A stretch of 64,000 nucleotides of DNA from Pezicula radicicola (GCA_003008705.1 PDUO01000031.1:372001-436000); one strand, 5' to 3'; shown: positions 47,816 through 59,525, counted from the first letter of the stretch. Notes: generated by a model from the letters alone, not told the origin. Numbers and translations are program-made.

Positions 47816-49742
47816 TCAGTCATCCAAGCTCCTCGAACTATCAACAGCTGCCTTCTCAATATTCTTCTCAGCATATACAGTTTCCCCAATCTCCTCATCA
47901 GCTGCTCTGCCCTCTACTGTCTCACCCCTCTCCTCCGGTCTTATATAATCCTTCGTCTCGTGCCACTCGCTCAATGGGAAATGGAGGGCCGGAGGAAAGA
48001 GGTAGCATGAAAGCCAATATACACCAAAACTGAGGAAGAGACCGATCTCATATGCAAAGTAGTATGCTTTTGTGACTCCAAGGGGTGCTGCCACGCCCAT
48101 GTTGTTGAGGAAGCCGTAGAAATTGGGGATGATGCCGACAATGTAAGCGAGGTAGGCTCTCCAGTTGACACCCAGCGTATAAAAGTAGACACCGGAACGA
48201 CTGGGTGTGTACAAGTCATCGATCTCGAGGTAACCTCGGGTCACAATGTAGTAATGACATAATAAGACGCCAGTGATTGCGGACAAGAATATCTGATAAG
48301 AGGAGAGGAAGCTGATGAAGATGCTTGCTGAGCTGAGGAGGTACCAGGGATTAATGGCGAAAGAGACGACTGCACAGATGAAGAAGCCTTTTCTCACTGT
48401 CAGATACTTGGGGAACAGAGCTGCAATATCGTTTCCGGCAGGGAGGGAGTTCTCGAAAATGGATGAGAAGATTGCCGAGTAGGTAAAGCAAGCCGCGATG
48501 AAGAAGCAACCAGCACGGTTTCCGGCGGTGTAATTGTTGGTCTGTAGCAAGTCAAGATAAGTGACGGGATTCCAGACAATTTCTCCAGTAACAACGGCAC
48601 TACTGCTTGCGACTAAGTTGCCAACAACACAGACAATAAACTGAGCAAATGATTAGCATTGAACTTTGGAATATAGAAGTTGTTCATCAAGGTGCTCACG
48701 TTGGAAATCGGGAAACCCAACAGGTTACCAAGGATAACATCGTTTGGCTTAGATGCGTATCGCTGGAAATCGGCTGCGTTAGAAGCAAATGTTGCACAAT
48801 TCGCAGCACCAAGCAAAAGGAATCGGATAATGAGCCATGTCCGCTCCGAGCCTTTCGCGGTACCTGGTTGATTAGCGACGGCACCAACTCCACCAGCAAG
48901 ACTGAGAGTCCAGGCACACATTGCGATGGCTGAGATGATGAATACAATCAATTTTGCATACACCAACCCTTTCATCTAACAGAGTATTAGCTAACTGTGG
49001 TAAACACACTAACTTGTCCGATCGAAGACTGACCTTTGGAACTGGGATAATTAAGAAGCAGCAAGTGGCAATCCAGAAGATGCCAAATCCAATCATGCCA
49101 CCGGAATCAAGTGCAGAGCCAGAACCCATGACATTATGAATGGTGGCAATTCTGGGTGTGAGAGCGTGGAGCATAACGTAGACACATTGTCCACCTTGTA
49201 CAGCATTGACTCCATTCCATACAATGGCCATGACCGCTCGATTGAACGTAGGCCACCAAGCACCATAGATACCAAAAGATGCTCTGTTGAGGATGGGAAA
49301 ACCGCTGTTGCTCATTAACTTTGCTCAATTTCACAGAATTGAAGTACTCACATGTGGTACTTTGCACCAGCTCGGCCGTTCAAAACAATTACAATAGCGA
49401 TCAAGGCCTGTCCACCAAAGGCACACGCGATGGATTCCCACATACTTAAACCAAGTGCTTGTGCTGAGCTGGCTCCATACCAATTGGAAACAGTTGCAGC
49501 TATAAAGCATCAGTATATTCCCATATATAAACAAGGGTAGGATTCAACCCACTAGCAGAAAACCAAAAGGTAAGGTACGTCCACAAATTCCAAGTCCGAT
49601 CAGCCAACTTCAATGGTCGAATATCATCGTTATCCAACCAAGCCGCGCCACCATGAACATTCTCGGCTCCTTTAGCCTTCAAATGAGGCGTCGTAATGCC
49701 CTCGCGGGCACGTCTCACAAGACCACTTGCTAGGTTTGACAT
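47816..49742 (-). CDS. NCS1-family nucleobase/allantoin-type permease
   Basis: Five exons: 49742-49553, 49499-49352, 49304-49034, 48975-48700 and 48640-47816. Introns are 47-59 bp and the product has 569 residues, normal for the family. About twelve hydrophobic segments can be traced. F-W-F-S-A-T-A-T-V-S-N-W-Y and G-F-P-I-L-N-R-A-S-F-G-I-Y-G-A-W-W-P, followed by N-G-V-N-A-V-Q-G-G-Q, are signature blocks of the fungal Fur/Dal4 branch of nucleobase-cation symporters. It sits in the plasma membrane and imports uracil, allantoin, uridine or a related compound with protons; the sequence does not settle which. GATAAG-type sites upstream (49902, 50421) would fit nitrogen control by an AreA-type GATA factor. 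It is divergent from a 2-oxoglutarate oxygenase gene. Confidence 0.9.
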
Positions 49743-51320
49743 CTTGAGCGGTCTTCAATTCCAAAAATTGATGTCGCTGAGAAAGACGGTTAGCCGGCCA
49801 GAGCGAAGAGAAGGAAGAACAACCATTCCAGCTCGGCGCGACGTGGTGTTAGTATATATAATCGGGGAACTAGAAAGCCAATGCAATGATCTCCAAGGTA
49901 GCTTATCGGATTTGGGGAGAGAGCACGCAGTATTGCCACGTAATTGGCCGTATCTAGGCTCAGCCGCATGGCAACAGCAAGACGGTAGGAAGGGGGGAAA
50001 GGGGGCGAACTGCAAGTTCCCGAAGTTTTTGATTCCTTGTTCTACCATTCATTCGAGAACAACATGGATGGCACTCGTTGGATTTATCGGATTTCATCTC
50101 CAAACGGGGTATGATCCCTGGCGGTCTACGATAACAACAGGTGCCAAGAGTTTTCTATGGCCGGTGGTCTGCAACTTTGTGCGACTTGCCCGGTGGACAC
50201 CCGACAAAGTTTTATCAGAAAGTTACGAAGCGACACATCAGAGAGGCTGGACTGGACTCTCCCGGCCAGGACAATTGATGCTGGACTGCTGGATTGCTGG
50301 AGTACCTTCTCCTTCGCGTTACCTTCTCTGGCCAAGGCATTAAGTGGTTGGAGCTGTAATAATACAGTAGCGTTAACATACAACTGTCAAGAGTGGTGGT
50401 GGTTAACGCGGCGCAAGGTTGATAAGATTGCTCACGGAAGAGCCGACGGCATTTTGTTTGGTGTCATATCGCAGACCAATCTCCAACTGCTTTTTACATA
50501 GGCTCCTGATACGTGTACTCCGTATAATGCCCAATTTAATATTTGAACAATGCCGCGTGAGTTCTGCCAGTCTTTTTTAATTTGAGTAACTCACTTAAAA
50601 GTAACTCACTTGATTTGAACAACTCTCTTGATTTAAGTAACTAACTTGTTTTCGACTTGAGTAACTGACTTGCTTTGGGTAACTGACTTGCTTTGGGTAA
50701 CTTACTTGCTTTGGGTAACTTACTTGATGTAAGAGGTGAGTAACTCTCTTGATTTGGGTAACTCACTTGTTTTCGACTTGGGTAACTGACTTGGTTTGGG
50801 TAACCCACTTAGTTTAGGTAACTCACTTGTTTTCGACTTGGGTATCTGACTTGATTTGGGTAACTCACTTTATTTGGGTAACTCACTTATTTTCGACTTG
50901 AGTAACTCATTTGATTTGGGTAACTGACTTGCTTTAGGTAACTCGGTTTAGACACCTAACAGGGCGGTGAGCCCGAAGCGCAACAACATGTGTCAAAATA
51001 TCAATTGCAACATCGTACACGTATCAGGACCCATTGGATTCCCAACTCTTAAATAAAGTCAAAAGGTCCCAAGAACCCAAGAACACAGGAAATCGGCGAG
51101 GCCCGAGGGATACCGATATCGAGGGCAGAGCACTCACTGTAAGACGGGGAAACCTGGTCGCGAATACGTGCATATGTAAAAATTGGCGCGAAGATCTCAA
51201 GTCCTAAGATCAAGTCAGTATTGAACTTGTCGTCACTCCCTCATATTGAGTAACTCGACTTTACGGTAGTAGAGGACGATCAAAACCCCAATCTGTACGT
51301 CCTGAACCGCACGATTAAAG
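49743..51320. promoter_or_regulatory. Divergent promoter region, permease and oxygenase genes
   Basis: 1.58 kb between the two start codons. CTTATC at 49902-49907 (GATAAG on the minus strand, ~160 bp before the permease ATG) and GATAAG at 50421-50426 match the core of GATA-factor sites used in nitrogen regulation; single hexamers are weak evidence. A long minisatellite array fills 50581-50946. Short frames (such as 49696-50343) show no family. Confidence 0.45.
50581..50946 (+). repeat. Minisatellite array, ~19 units of GTAACTCACTTGATTTGG with 60-bp higher-order period
   Basis: About 19 degenerate units of the 18-base sequence GTAACTCACTTGATTTGG run head to tail. An 11-base insert, TTTTCGACTTG, recurs at ~50648, 50769, 50829 and 50889. 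Three of these are exactly 60 bases apart and the first gap is about twice that, so a composite ~60-bp unit was itself amplified. No terminal inverted repeats are visible at either side, unlike copies A-C of the same family. Confidence 0.9.
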
Positions 51321-52602
51321 ATGTCAACGACAACAACCGAGACCCCCAAAACATCGAAGCTGGAACTTAGAACAGGCTATGGCCCTGTGTATCGTGATGT
51401 TCTCAACACGCCTCCACGGGACTGCACAACTGAGGAGATCCCCGTCATTGACCTCTCTCGCCTATATTCAACTGAGTTTTCAGACCGCAAAGAACTTGCT
51501 CAAGAGATCCGCTCAGCAGCAACAAACACCGGCTTCTTCTATATCAAGAACCATGGAATCAAAGATGAGACAATAGCCAACGCAAAGAAACAGCTCCTAG
51601 CTTTTTTCAGACAAGACCTGGATAGTAAAATGAAAGTTACGCAGAGCCTGAGCAAGTATTTCAATGGATACAAGGCGCCAAGGACTACAAACATTAGCCC
51701 TGGAGAGAGTATCGATGTTAAAGAGTCCCTGGGATGGAGATATCAACCACAGTATGATCCCATCCCAAAACCACTGGACGCCATTCCCGCAGAAGTAAAG
51801 CCATGGATCAGGGGAGAAGAGTTCGTCTGGGAAGGTACTTCTCATCTACCTGGGTTTAAGGACGAGGTATTGACCTACTGGGCAAGTTGCCTGACTCTGG
51901 CTCGGAAACTGGTAAGAGCCTTCGCCTTGAGCTTGGATCTGGACGAAGACTATTTCGACAGCCGGACTACTTACCCAGGTGCCGATGGGGTCTTCAACTA
52001 TTATCCACCTCGAACGGAGGAAGAGAAGGCCAAAGAAGCTGTGGGATTGGGTAGTCATACCGATTTGCAGCTGTTCACTCTGCTTTGGCAGGACATGACA
52101 GGTGGTCTACAAGTGTTGAATAAAGATGGCCAATGGATTAAGGTGCGTCCATTTAGTTGTAGTCGCCCACGAGTCGTACGTTCGTTCTAACACGTCCGCA
52201 GGCCAAACCTGTTGAAGGCACTATTGTGGTCAACATCGGCGATTTCATGATGCGTTTGTGTAATGAGTGAGTAGTATGAGCCATTTATACGTCTCTAACT
52301 AATCATGTTCCTAGCATATATAAGAGTACTGTGCACAGAGTATACAATGATTCCATCGTTGAAAGGGTGTCAATGCCATTCTTTTTCGGTAAGGCCCCAC
52401 GTGATTTGTAATTGTAATATTAGGCTTGCTTACTGTCGTAGGCCTTAATTTTAACTGTGTTGAGGGTGTAGTCGCGTCTTGCGCGACTGAAGAGAACCCT
52501 GCGAAGTATGAGCCGATGTCTTGTGGTGATTGGTGCCAGTTGAGATTCAAGCTCGAAGAGATGACTTTTCAGAAGAACCATGGCAAGGGTGCCATTGCCT
52601 GA
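51321..52602 (+). CDS. 2-oxoglutarate/Fe(II) oxygenase, isopenicillin-N-synthase-like
   Basis: Four exons: 51321-52142, 52202-52266, 52315-52388 and 52442-52602, giving 373 residues. I-P-V-I-D-L-S-R-L and the N-T-G-F-F-Y-I-K-N-H-G-I block form the N-terminal DIOX_N domain. The iron ligands are H246 and D248 in G-S-H-T-D and H303 in S-T-V-H-R-V. R313 and S315 (R-V-S-M-P-F-F-F) hold 2-oxoglutarate. All are present, so the enzyme should be active, in the cytosol. Family members hydroxylate or desaturate very varied small molecules, including pyrimidines and metabolites. The divergent partner is a nucleobase permease, which makes a nucleobase-related substrate plausible, but the sequence is not a close match to thymine-7-hydroxylase as I know it. 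It is convergent with the next gene, 88 bp away. Confidence 0.88.
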
Positions 52603-52690
52603 TTCGGTTCTGGGACAACTTGGGAAGGGGCGTTGGTGCTTGGTGCTTGTAACATATACCGTACCCAACCTCGCTTGATGAACATCCATT

Positions 52691-53229
52691 TTAGACGACC
52701 TTCTGAATCAATTCCAACAGGTCAAAGAAGGCCTCTCTCTCAACGTCAACTTTATGTAAACCCAGCCCTACGACCACAGTACGGATCTCCTCTGGATCCC
52801 GCGTGGCTATCATACTCGCAATTTGACTGGCGTAAAGGTGACCAATTGTCTCTCGCTGCTCACCACCCGCACCGACTAGCGTCTTTGGGGTTAAATGGCC
52901 TAGTGGAAGCATGTCTGAATCGCCAGATCCGAGACTGGTCTCGATATTTGTTGGAGAAGCTGATGTAAGAGGTACCTGAATCTGGAGAGTATCGTGTTAG
53001 ATCTAGATTTCAGCCAAAAGTGAGAATTAATCCTTACCCATTGTGATAGGCGTCCTCCTTGTGAGATTGTGAAGAGGATCTTGTCTGAGAAGTATATCGA
53101 GGACACGTCCGTTTGCACACCGTTCACAAGGCCAGCAGCCTGCTTAGATGCAGCTGGAAAGGGTGTATGGTCCTTCTCGCCGCCAATCCCGAGATTTTGG
53201 AGGTCTGCAGATATGTTGTGAGAGGCCAT
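52691..53229 (-). CDS. Proteasome assembly chaperone 3-like protein (PAC3/DUF2372)
   Basis: Exons 53229-53038 and 52981-52691 with a 56-bp intron (GTAAGG..CTCCAG) give 160 residues, a typical length. I-Y-F-S-D-K-I-L-F-T-I-S-Q-G-G-R-L-S-Q-W-I-Q-V, then L-L/P-L-G-H-L-T-P-K-T-L-V-G-A-G-G and the C-terminal V-V-V-G-L-G-L-H-K-V resemble the filamentous-fungal versions of PAC3, which pairs with PAC4 to guide assembly of the proteasome alpha ring. The assignment rests on family pattern recall, not on catalytic residues. The 5' side carries a minisatellite element about 160 bp upstream of the start. Confidence 0.65.
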
Positions 53230-53390
53230 GATTGATGCTGGAAGCTGATGAGGTTGTTTGTTTTTGGAGAGCTTGAGATCTAGCGGCAGCCTTGTCTATC
53301 GCCTTGCGCTAGTAAATTACCACCGCCTCCTATCGTAGCGACGGTGGTGGCAGAAAAGCGTCCAGAAAGTAAAATTGCTTGTGATGAAAT

Positions 53391-53676
53391 GATTTGGGTA
53401 ACCCACTTGATTTGAGTAACTTGATTTTGGTAACTCGCTTGATTTGGGTAACTCACTTGATCTAGGTAACTGACTTGATTTGAGTAGCTGACTTGATCTA
53501 GGTAACTGACTTGATTTGAGTAGCTGACTTGATCTAAGCAACTCGCTTGATTTGGGTAACTCACTTGATTTAGGTAACTCACTTGATTTGGGTAACTCAC
53601 CTAATTTGAGTATCTCAACCTAAGTAAATTACTTGTCCTAATCAAACTGATCTCTTATAAACTAATTCTCACGATA
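53391..53676 (+). repeat. TIR minisatellite element, copy E (expanded, one end kept)
   Basis: About 14 units of the same 17-18-base sequence, partly organised as 36-bp pairs (GATCTAGGTAACTGACTT + GATTTGAGTAGCTGACTT, tandem twice or more). The right end keeps a diverged TIR: ATCTCTTATAAACTAATTCT, ending near 53676. The left TIR is missing. It lies between the PAC3-like and MMTAG2-like genes. Confidence 0.85.
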
Positions 53677-53841
53677 TGACATGTAGACAGGACAGATCAG
53701 GGTGCACTATGTAGATAGATGAACATAGAAAAACTTGTCAAAGTAGACATTGTCATTGATCCATTTCCTACAAACTCCAGGCGCCATGCTAATAGTTTGA
53801 AGGGTCAATTTTTCTGCTTACTATCAATTCTTCCCCATTCC

Positions 53842-54727
53842 TCAGTCCCTATCTCGTCGACTTCCTCGGTCTCTTCTGTCAGGAGAGCGGCTTCGTCTGG
53901 GTCTTCGGTCGGAGTCTCTCCTTGGCTCTCGGTCTGGCGCTTTATCATCCCTCCTAGATCTGTATCTATCTGCACTCCGGCTTCTGTATCTCCGGTCCCT
54001 TCTTTCGCCACTTCGACTTCTCTCTCTCCGTTCTGGTCGCTCATCGTCTCTACGTCTATGTCGGGGCCTTTCTCCACTCCTCGATCTATGGCGATGGCGC
54101 CTATGTCTTCTCTCCCTACTCCGGCTTCTATCCCTCCCATCTCTGCCTCGCTCCCTCCTTGTTCGTGCTCCCTCACCATCTCTGCTCATCAGGCCGCCTT
54201 GCTGAGGTTGCTCGATAGAAGCCTGTAGTGGTTCATCCTGGACCCTCCCAACAAAATCTCCAAACCCTTTGTTTTTTCCTACTTCATCAATCTCATCATC
54301 TCCCTCCTCAGTATCCTTGATCACTCTGCGCATCTCCCCAATATCAATATTATTCGAGCCGGTACCTTCCCCATTTCTAACAGGTACAGGCAAACCCAAA
54401 GCTCTCGAGAGTGCATCCTCTTCCGCTTCTTTGATCCGTCGTATCTCTTCCTTCCGTTCGCGTACTCGTCTCTCTTCTGCAGTTTCGTTCGCAGAGTTCT
54501 TGTCGTCGTCGGCTTTGGCGTACCAGTTGAGATCTTTGCCCTTTTGCCAGCGGCCTACTGGTGCCATAAGACTGTGACCTAAATAGTTTTCACGGTGCTA
54601 GGCTGAATGTTAGCAAGATCCGCGTAGAGGGGCATTTGAATCTTACTTGTGATGTTGAGACTTCATCCCAAGAGAAGTTTACTCCGCCGCGCGAGCCTGA
54701 TTTTCGAATGGATGAAAGGAGGTCCAT
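53842..54727 (-). CDS. MMTAG2-like nuclear RS protein
   Basis: Exons 54727-54647 and 54597-53842, with a 49-bp intron (GTAAGA..CCTAG), give 278 residues. The first exon supplies [20 protein letters not shown] and the second begins H-R-E-N-Y-L-G-H-S, then [14 protein letters not shown]. This N-terminal block is the conserved domain of multiple-myeloma-tumour-associated protein 2 homologues found across eukaryotes. A charged coiled region and an Arg/Ser/Asp/Glu-rich C-terminal half (R-S-R-S-R-E-R-R and similar) follow, as in splicing-associated proteins. A nuclear role in RNA processing is likely by family and composition. Confidence 0.88.
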
Positions 54728-55957
54728 AGTGATGAAGTGTAGAATAACACGCAGAGTCTAGTATCCTCGAAGACGTCTTGTATGCAGGTGAAATGGGGTG
54801 TTATGCGTTGCGGAAGCACTAGGTAGAAGGATCCAGCCTCAGATATTCAAACTAGTGGAGTAGACGGGAGTACTTCGGCCCATGTATCACGTGGGGATAA
54901 GAAAAAACATCTTGCATTGCTAAATGCATACCTACCTAAGTTATGCATAAGATACCCTTCTTTTCCAGCCTAATAAATTTCTTCGTCCGTAGCCATAGTA
55001 TATAGCTAGAGATTCTCAGTGGATCTTAACTTTCTTCAAAGTAGAGTAGCTGTACGAAGATGCCATGTTAGTCCTCGCTTATAATATAGAAAGTTGAGTC
55101 AATATTAGCTATTCCGTACCTACTATATGAATTGGTTTATAAGGGATCAGCTTAAGTAGGGCAAGTGGGTTGCTCAAGTCAAGTAAGTTGCACAGGTCTA
55201 TCTCTTATTTCTGAATAGATAGCTATTTGAAATCATATCTTACAAAGCAATTATCATAGCGCTCATCCAAAACTTTGCCGTTGTGTTACGTGTTGGTGCT
55301 TTTTATTCTGCTTGTTCTTCTCGCTTGAATCGTTACTCATTAATCTCAATAAGAACAGTTTAGTTGGTTTTATACTGTATGTAATATCAAATATCTTAGC
55401 TAAGACTTTTATTAGTATAAAGGGAGTAAGAAGGATAAGGTTTTATAATTCTAAATACGTATATAAGAGATATAAAGGTAAGATATAAGGAATACAACTT
55501 AGAGCCTTAAGAGTTAATTCTATTAACTTTATAGACCTATTTATATTTAGACTCTCTATTTATTATAGTAAACACAATTAAATGTATTACTTATAACTTA
55601 GGTTTACTGTTTTCAAATGCTCTCACACTCCTAAAATTAGATCTTAATGTATTTATGATTTAGACCCTTTGTTGTACTCTTACAAAGATAAAATCTTAAC
55701 CATTACCTCATGTCTACTTCGTATGTTGCATTTGATTTACATAGGTAGTCTTTCTCAGCGTACCTCCTTACATAACTCTATGAGCGTCACATAGGGAGCT
55801 CTAAAAATATTCGTCTTTATGCTGATACTGTCCTTCACTTGAAATCTTCTCTTTCGTTTTCAGTCATTTATTGAGATGGCGCTTATTGCCAGGGTTTGAT
55901 CAAGCCAGCGCATGCAGTAGGCGACCCCTCTTGATGGATGTATGTTTGTGAATGTGG
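54728..55957. other. AT-rich intergenic region with element relic
   Basis: Promoter sequence of the MMTAG2-like gene on the left, then strongly AT-rich DNA (55.2-55.8 kb) with the look of a RIP-degraded insertion. A relic of the TIR element lies at about 55128-55210. No gene was found. Confidence 0.5.
55128..55210 (+). repeat. TIR minisatellite element, copy F (relic)
   Basis: GAATTGGTTTATAAGGGATC matches the inner part of the left TIR and is followed by three to four weak units (GTTGCTCAAGTCAAGTAA). The outer end is diverged and the right arm is not clear. Confidence 0.6.
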
Positions 55958-57648
55958 TCATTCGCATTCAAAGGTAGACAATTCATGGCCTAATTGGTCC
56001 ATCGTCATCGGTGAGCTTATTCCGCTATAATGATCCATGGTAGATTGAATATCAGTCGGTCTGTTTTGGTAACCCTGACCAGGAAAAGTATAGTTCGTAT
56101 TGCTCTGTTCCAAATCATTTGGTGAATTCAACAGTGCATGTTCAGGAATTGTAGGAGTCGTCTTAGAAGGCTTTGTATATGGTTCCCCAAGATGCTTCTT
56201 TCTAACATGTTCAATGAGTTTATCTTTCCTCGAGTATACTTTTCTGCAGGTTGAGCAGCAGAAGGGATCAGAGCAGTCATGCACAGTTTGAATATGCCGT
56301 TGCAAGTCTTTTTTGTGCTTGAAATTTTTGCCACACCCTGCAACACTACATGAATTCGAACTTCTATGTTAAATAATCAGTATTCCAACATCTCATAAAA
56401 AAAACATTTGTGACCATACCCCGAGCCCGACGAAGTAGACTTTCCAGAAAACGTGGAAGCGGCAGTTAACGCCTCCAAATTATGATCATTCTCGGAATAT
56501 GAGGAGATCGTACTCGAACCCCGATAATTTTCCGCAGTAGTGTAGTGTAGAAAGTGAGTGTCATAAGGAATATTGCAAGACTCATATGCTAATGGCCAAA
56601 AAGTATCGCCACTGAGACTGAAGGTTGAGTTGAAATTGGCCGGACTAGTTTCGATATAATTGGCGGAAATATCAAATGGCAATGACCCATCGATTGTTAA
56701 ATTAGTTGGGTAAGGTGTATTCAAGGGCTCCAATGGTAACCCGGCGCTTTGGGAGCTATGTGGATGAATCATAGATGTAGAAAGCGATGTGGAAGAGGCT
56801 AAGTCCATATCCATAGGTAGCAAATCACTAGGAACGTATTGGTTTAGCAGATGGGGCCCTATATCACAAGTGGGCTTATTGGGTTCTCCAAAAACTGCAT
56901 GAGCACGCTGGTAATGTTCCCAAAAAGCACCATGATTCAGAAACCCAATATCTGGAGCATTTTCTGGCGGGGACATGTAATAGTAACAGTTAGACACAAT
57001 GCAGCGGTATTTTTGATCAGAGCCACTGCTCATAACAAATTGTTCGGCAGTCTCGTCTTTGTGCCAAAGCTTCGTCTTTTGTGGGTTGAATTCGCATGCC
57101 TTGAGAGACCTTTTTGGGACTGCATTTTCATCAAGAGTCCATTCCTCGAAAAGAGCGCTGATGGTATCCCTGGCTGATATCTCGGAGCAGCCCGTGTTCC
57201 CTGGTAGCCTGGGGCGAGTACTCGAAGAATGCGGTCCATAATGCCCATATTCTTTTATGTGAAGCTTGATCTGATCCTCTCTTGCACAGCTTTTTTGGAT
57301 TAGACCTGTACTGGCATACTTGCACCCGTCCGTGGTGCAATGATAATATGTCGAGGGGTAACTCGAATTATGTTGAGTTCGAACATGTCTTTCAAGTGCT
57401 TGGCTTTGCGAAAAGGCCTGGTTGCAGCCGACAGCCCTACACTTGATCGGCTTGATGTGTGACTTTTTATGCTTGCTATTCAGATGTTAGCAGGATCAAT
57501 GGATCACGAGGCTGTATACTAACTTTATTTTCGATATCGTAGGAAAGCTGGCCGAACAGCCAGGCTGGTGACACACGTAAGTCGTGGATGGGCCGACATC
57601 TTCTTTGGAGGCCTCGAGGGTACCCACGTCTACCTGTTCCTCGATCAT
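55958..57648 (-). CDS. C2H2 zinc-finger protein, probable transcription factor
   Basis: Exons 57648-57524, 57475-56420 and 56363-55958 with short introns (48 and 56 bp) give 528 residues. Three fingers stand at the N-terminus: C26-C31-H44-H48 (split by intron 1), C54-C59-H72-H77, and an atypical long one, C88-C93-H114-H120. Two more stand near the C-terminus: C399-C404-H417-H422 and C430-C433-H446-H451. Between them is a Ser/Thr/Asn/Pro-rich stretch typical of activation regions. The intron-2 boundaries were fixed by the need to read C-S-V-A-G-C-G-K-N-F in frame. An overlapping out-of-frame ATG at 57658 lies 10 bases before the chosen start. Target genes are unknown. The arrangement of fingers at both ends resembles several poorly studied leotiomycete factors. 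Confidence 0.85.
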
Positions 57649-59525
57649 CGCGCTTCATTGCGAAGACGGACGCTTTCGGGTGCTTTGCGCATTAAGACGT
57701 GAAAGGTGGCGTTCTTTCCGCGCTAGAATGGGAAGGTATGTACAGAGATGAAGTGGGCGACAACTTAAACATAGCGTACATAGCCTAAGGCTCAGTTGGG
57801 CTTCGCGTGCATTATTAATGCAGATTTGAGCAGCGGGCGTTGCTGAGATGTCCAGGTTAGACAATCGCACCGAACTTCTATGATGTCGCTAATGCTACAA
57901 CGCGCGAACTACAATTTCTAAATGTCCTCTAGCGGACTTATAAGCTACTCGTATAGCGAGATAGAACTTAGTGACATGGAATACTGTCATGGCCTCTTTA
58001 CAATACATGTTCTCGTCCCCACCTTGATTTCGCTTAACTTTGTCCGCGAGAATTATCACCTCGGGGTTTTTAAACCTCTTTCGAAATGATCAAATCTACT
58101 AGAATTTTATCACACAGATCTGCTAGGGAAGAAGGCTATTCGCAGGCCTAATCTAATTCTGATTTATCACTCCGCACTTCAAATAAACAAGAAACTGGAG
58201 GAGGACTGCTAGTATAATACACTCAAGTACGACTCACTTGCGAGCTACATATAAGGCACTATGAATTTACTACCGGAGAGTGTATTGTGAAGCTGTCGGC
58301 CCGCACTATTGTTATAGGCGTAATTGCTACCTCGCCTCCGTGGATCGTATTTCTCTCGCTATTAGTGTCCTGGGTGTTAGTTTCGCTTAAAATTAGCAAC
58401 AACCAAAAAAGACTGGTGCTACATCAAAATTCACAGATGTAAAGATAATCTTTTAAGAGTAGTTTCTTAAATCATTATCCTAGAGATATTAGATTGGTAG
58501 AGTAGGTAGGTTGAGTTCTATTTCTCTATAAGAGACTTTTGCGACGCTTAATAAGCGAGGGAGTAGAAAGCAGCCAAGATAGCATTTATAATAAATATAT
58601 TTTTGTAGAAGGTATTTTATTACATAATGGTCAATAGTAACTAGGAGTAATATATTGACCCTGTATGTAAAAGAGTGTTGTATTGTGTAAGGAAGCAAGA
58701 GTGCTAAAAGGGGCCCATTTGTAGAGCGATAGTTATATAAACATTCCGTACACCTTACTGCTTAACACACCCCTAAAATAGGATATAAAATTCTAACGCT
58801 ATAACCTCTTAACGATACTAAACAGCTGAAAATGTGTCTATTCTGCGTCCTTTCTCTATCTATTATATATTGGACATCTGGGCTTAACTAAAGTCGTCCT
58901 AATGAATCTATTAACTAGCTAGAGTTTTCCCCTTAACTAAACAACTTTGCTAGAGATAGGAAGATAATTGAGAAGCTACTTTTAAAGGTTAAAAGCCGTG
59001 ACTTTGTTAATAATTAGAATCGAACCCTTGCTACATCTCCGTAGATTGTAGATCGTGTAAATAACAGAGAAGAGAGCTTTATTAGCCCAGTTTCTAAGGT
59101 TCTATTAATATATAGTGCTCAAATTTTTGAAGATCCTATTGCCCTGTTCAAATTAAGCTATAGGGCCAAGGAAAATCTAGGGATGGTGTGGATCAGCTTC
59201 GCCATCTAATACCTAGTCTTCTAGTGCTTCACACTTGTCATTCACACTTCATTTACAATAAAATGGCTAGATAACGATTTGCACTTTTTGAAATGGGTTT
59301 TCTAAAGCGGTATAAATCGCATCCACGACCGCTGAATAGCAAATGACAATTGGAAAGAGAAGGGACTCAAATTCGGCAGATATTAACATTAAGATTGCTA
59401 CGCAATAAAAGGAAAAGCATTGAGGTCTAGAACTAAAGAGAAACTAAACTCCTTGCAACCCTAAGAGATAAAACAAAAAGTCGCAATGTCTACAGTAACC
59501 AAATGAAGAAAAAAGAAAAAAAGAA
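57649..59525. other. AT-rich intergenic region, no gene supported
   Basis: 1.9 kb. The first ~300 bp probably hold the zinc-finger promoter. From 57.9 to 59.2 kb the DNA is AT-rich with scattered short frames and looks like degraded repeat sequence. No domain could be recovered. Confidence 0.5.

Noticed and set aside
50581..50946. Regularly spaced repeats resembling a CRISPR array
   Set aside because: Units are contiguous and degenerate with no unique spacers, and the genome is fungal; it is a minisatellite.
59020..59080. GGTTCGATTC-like box on the minus strand, tRNA-like
   Set aside because: The flanking bases do not form the T-arm or a cloverleaf; it lies in AT-rich degraded DNA.
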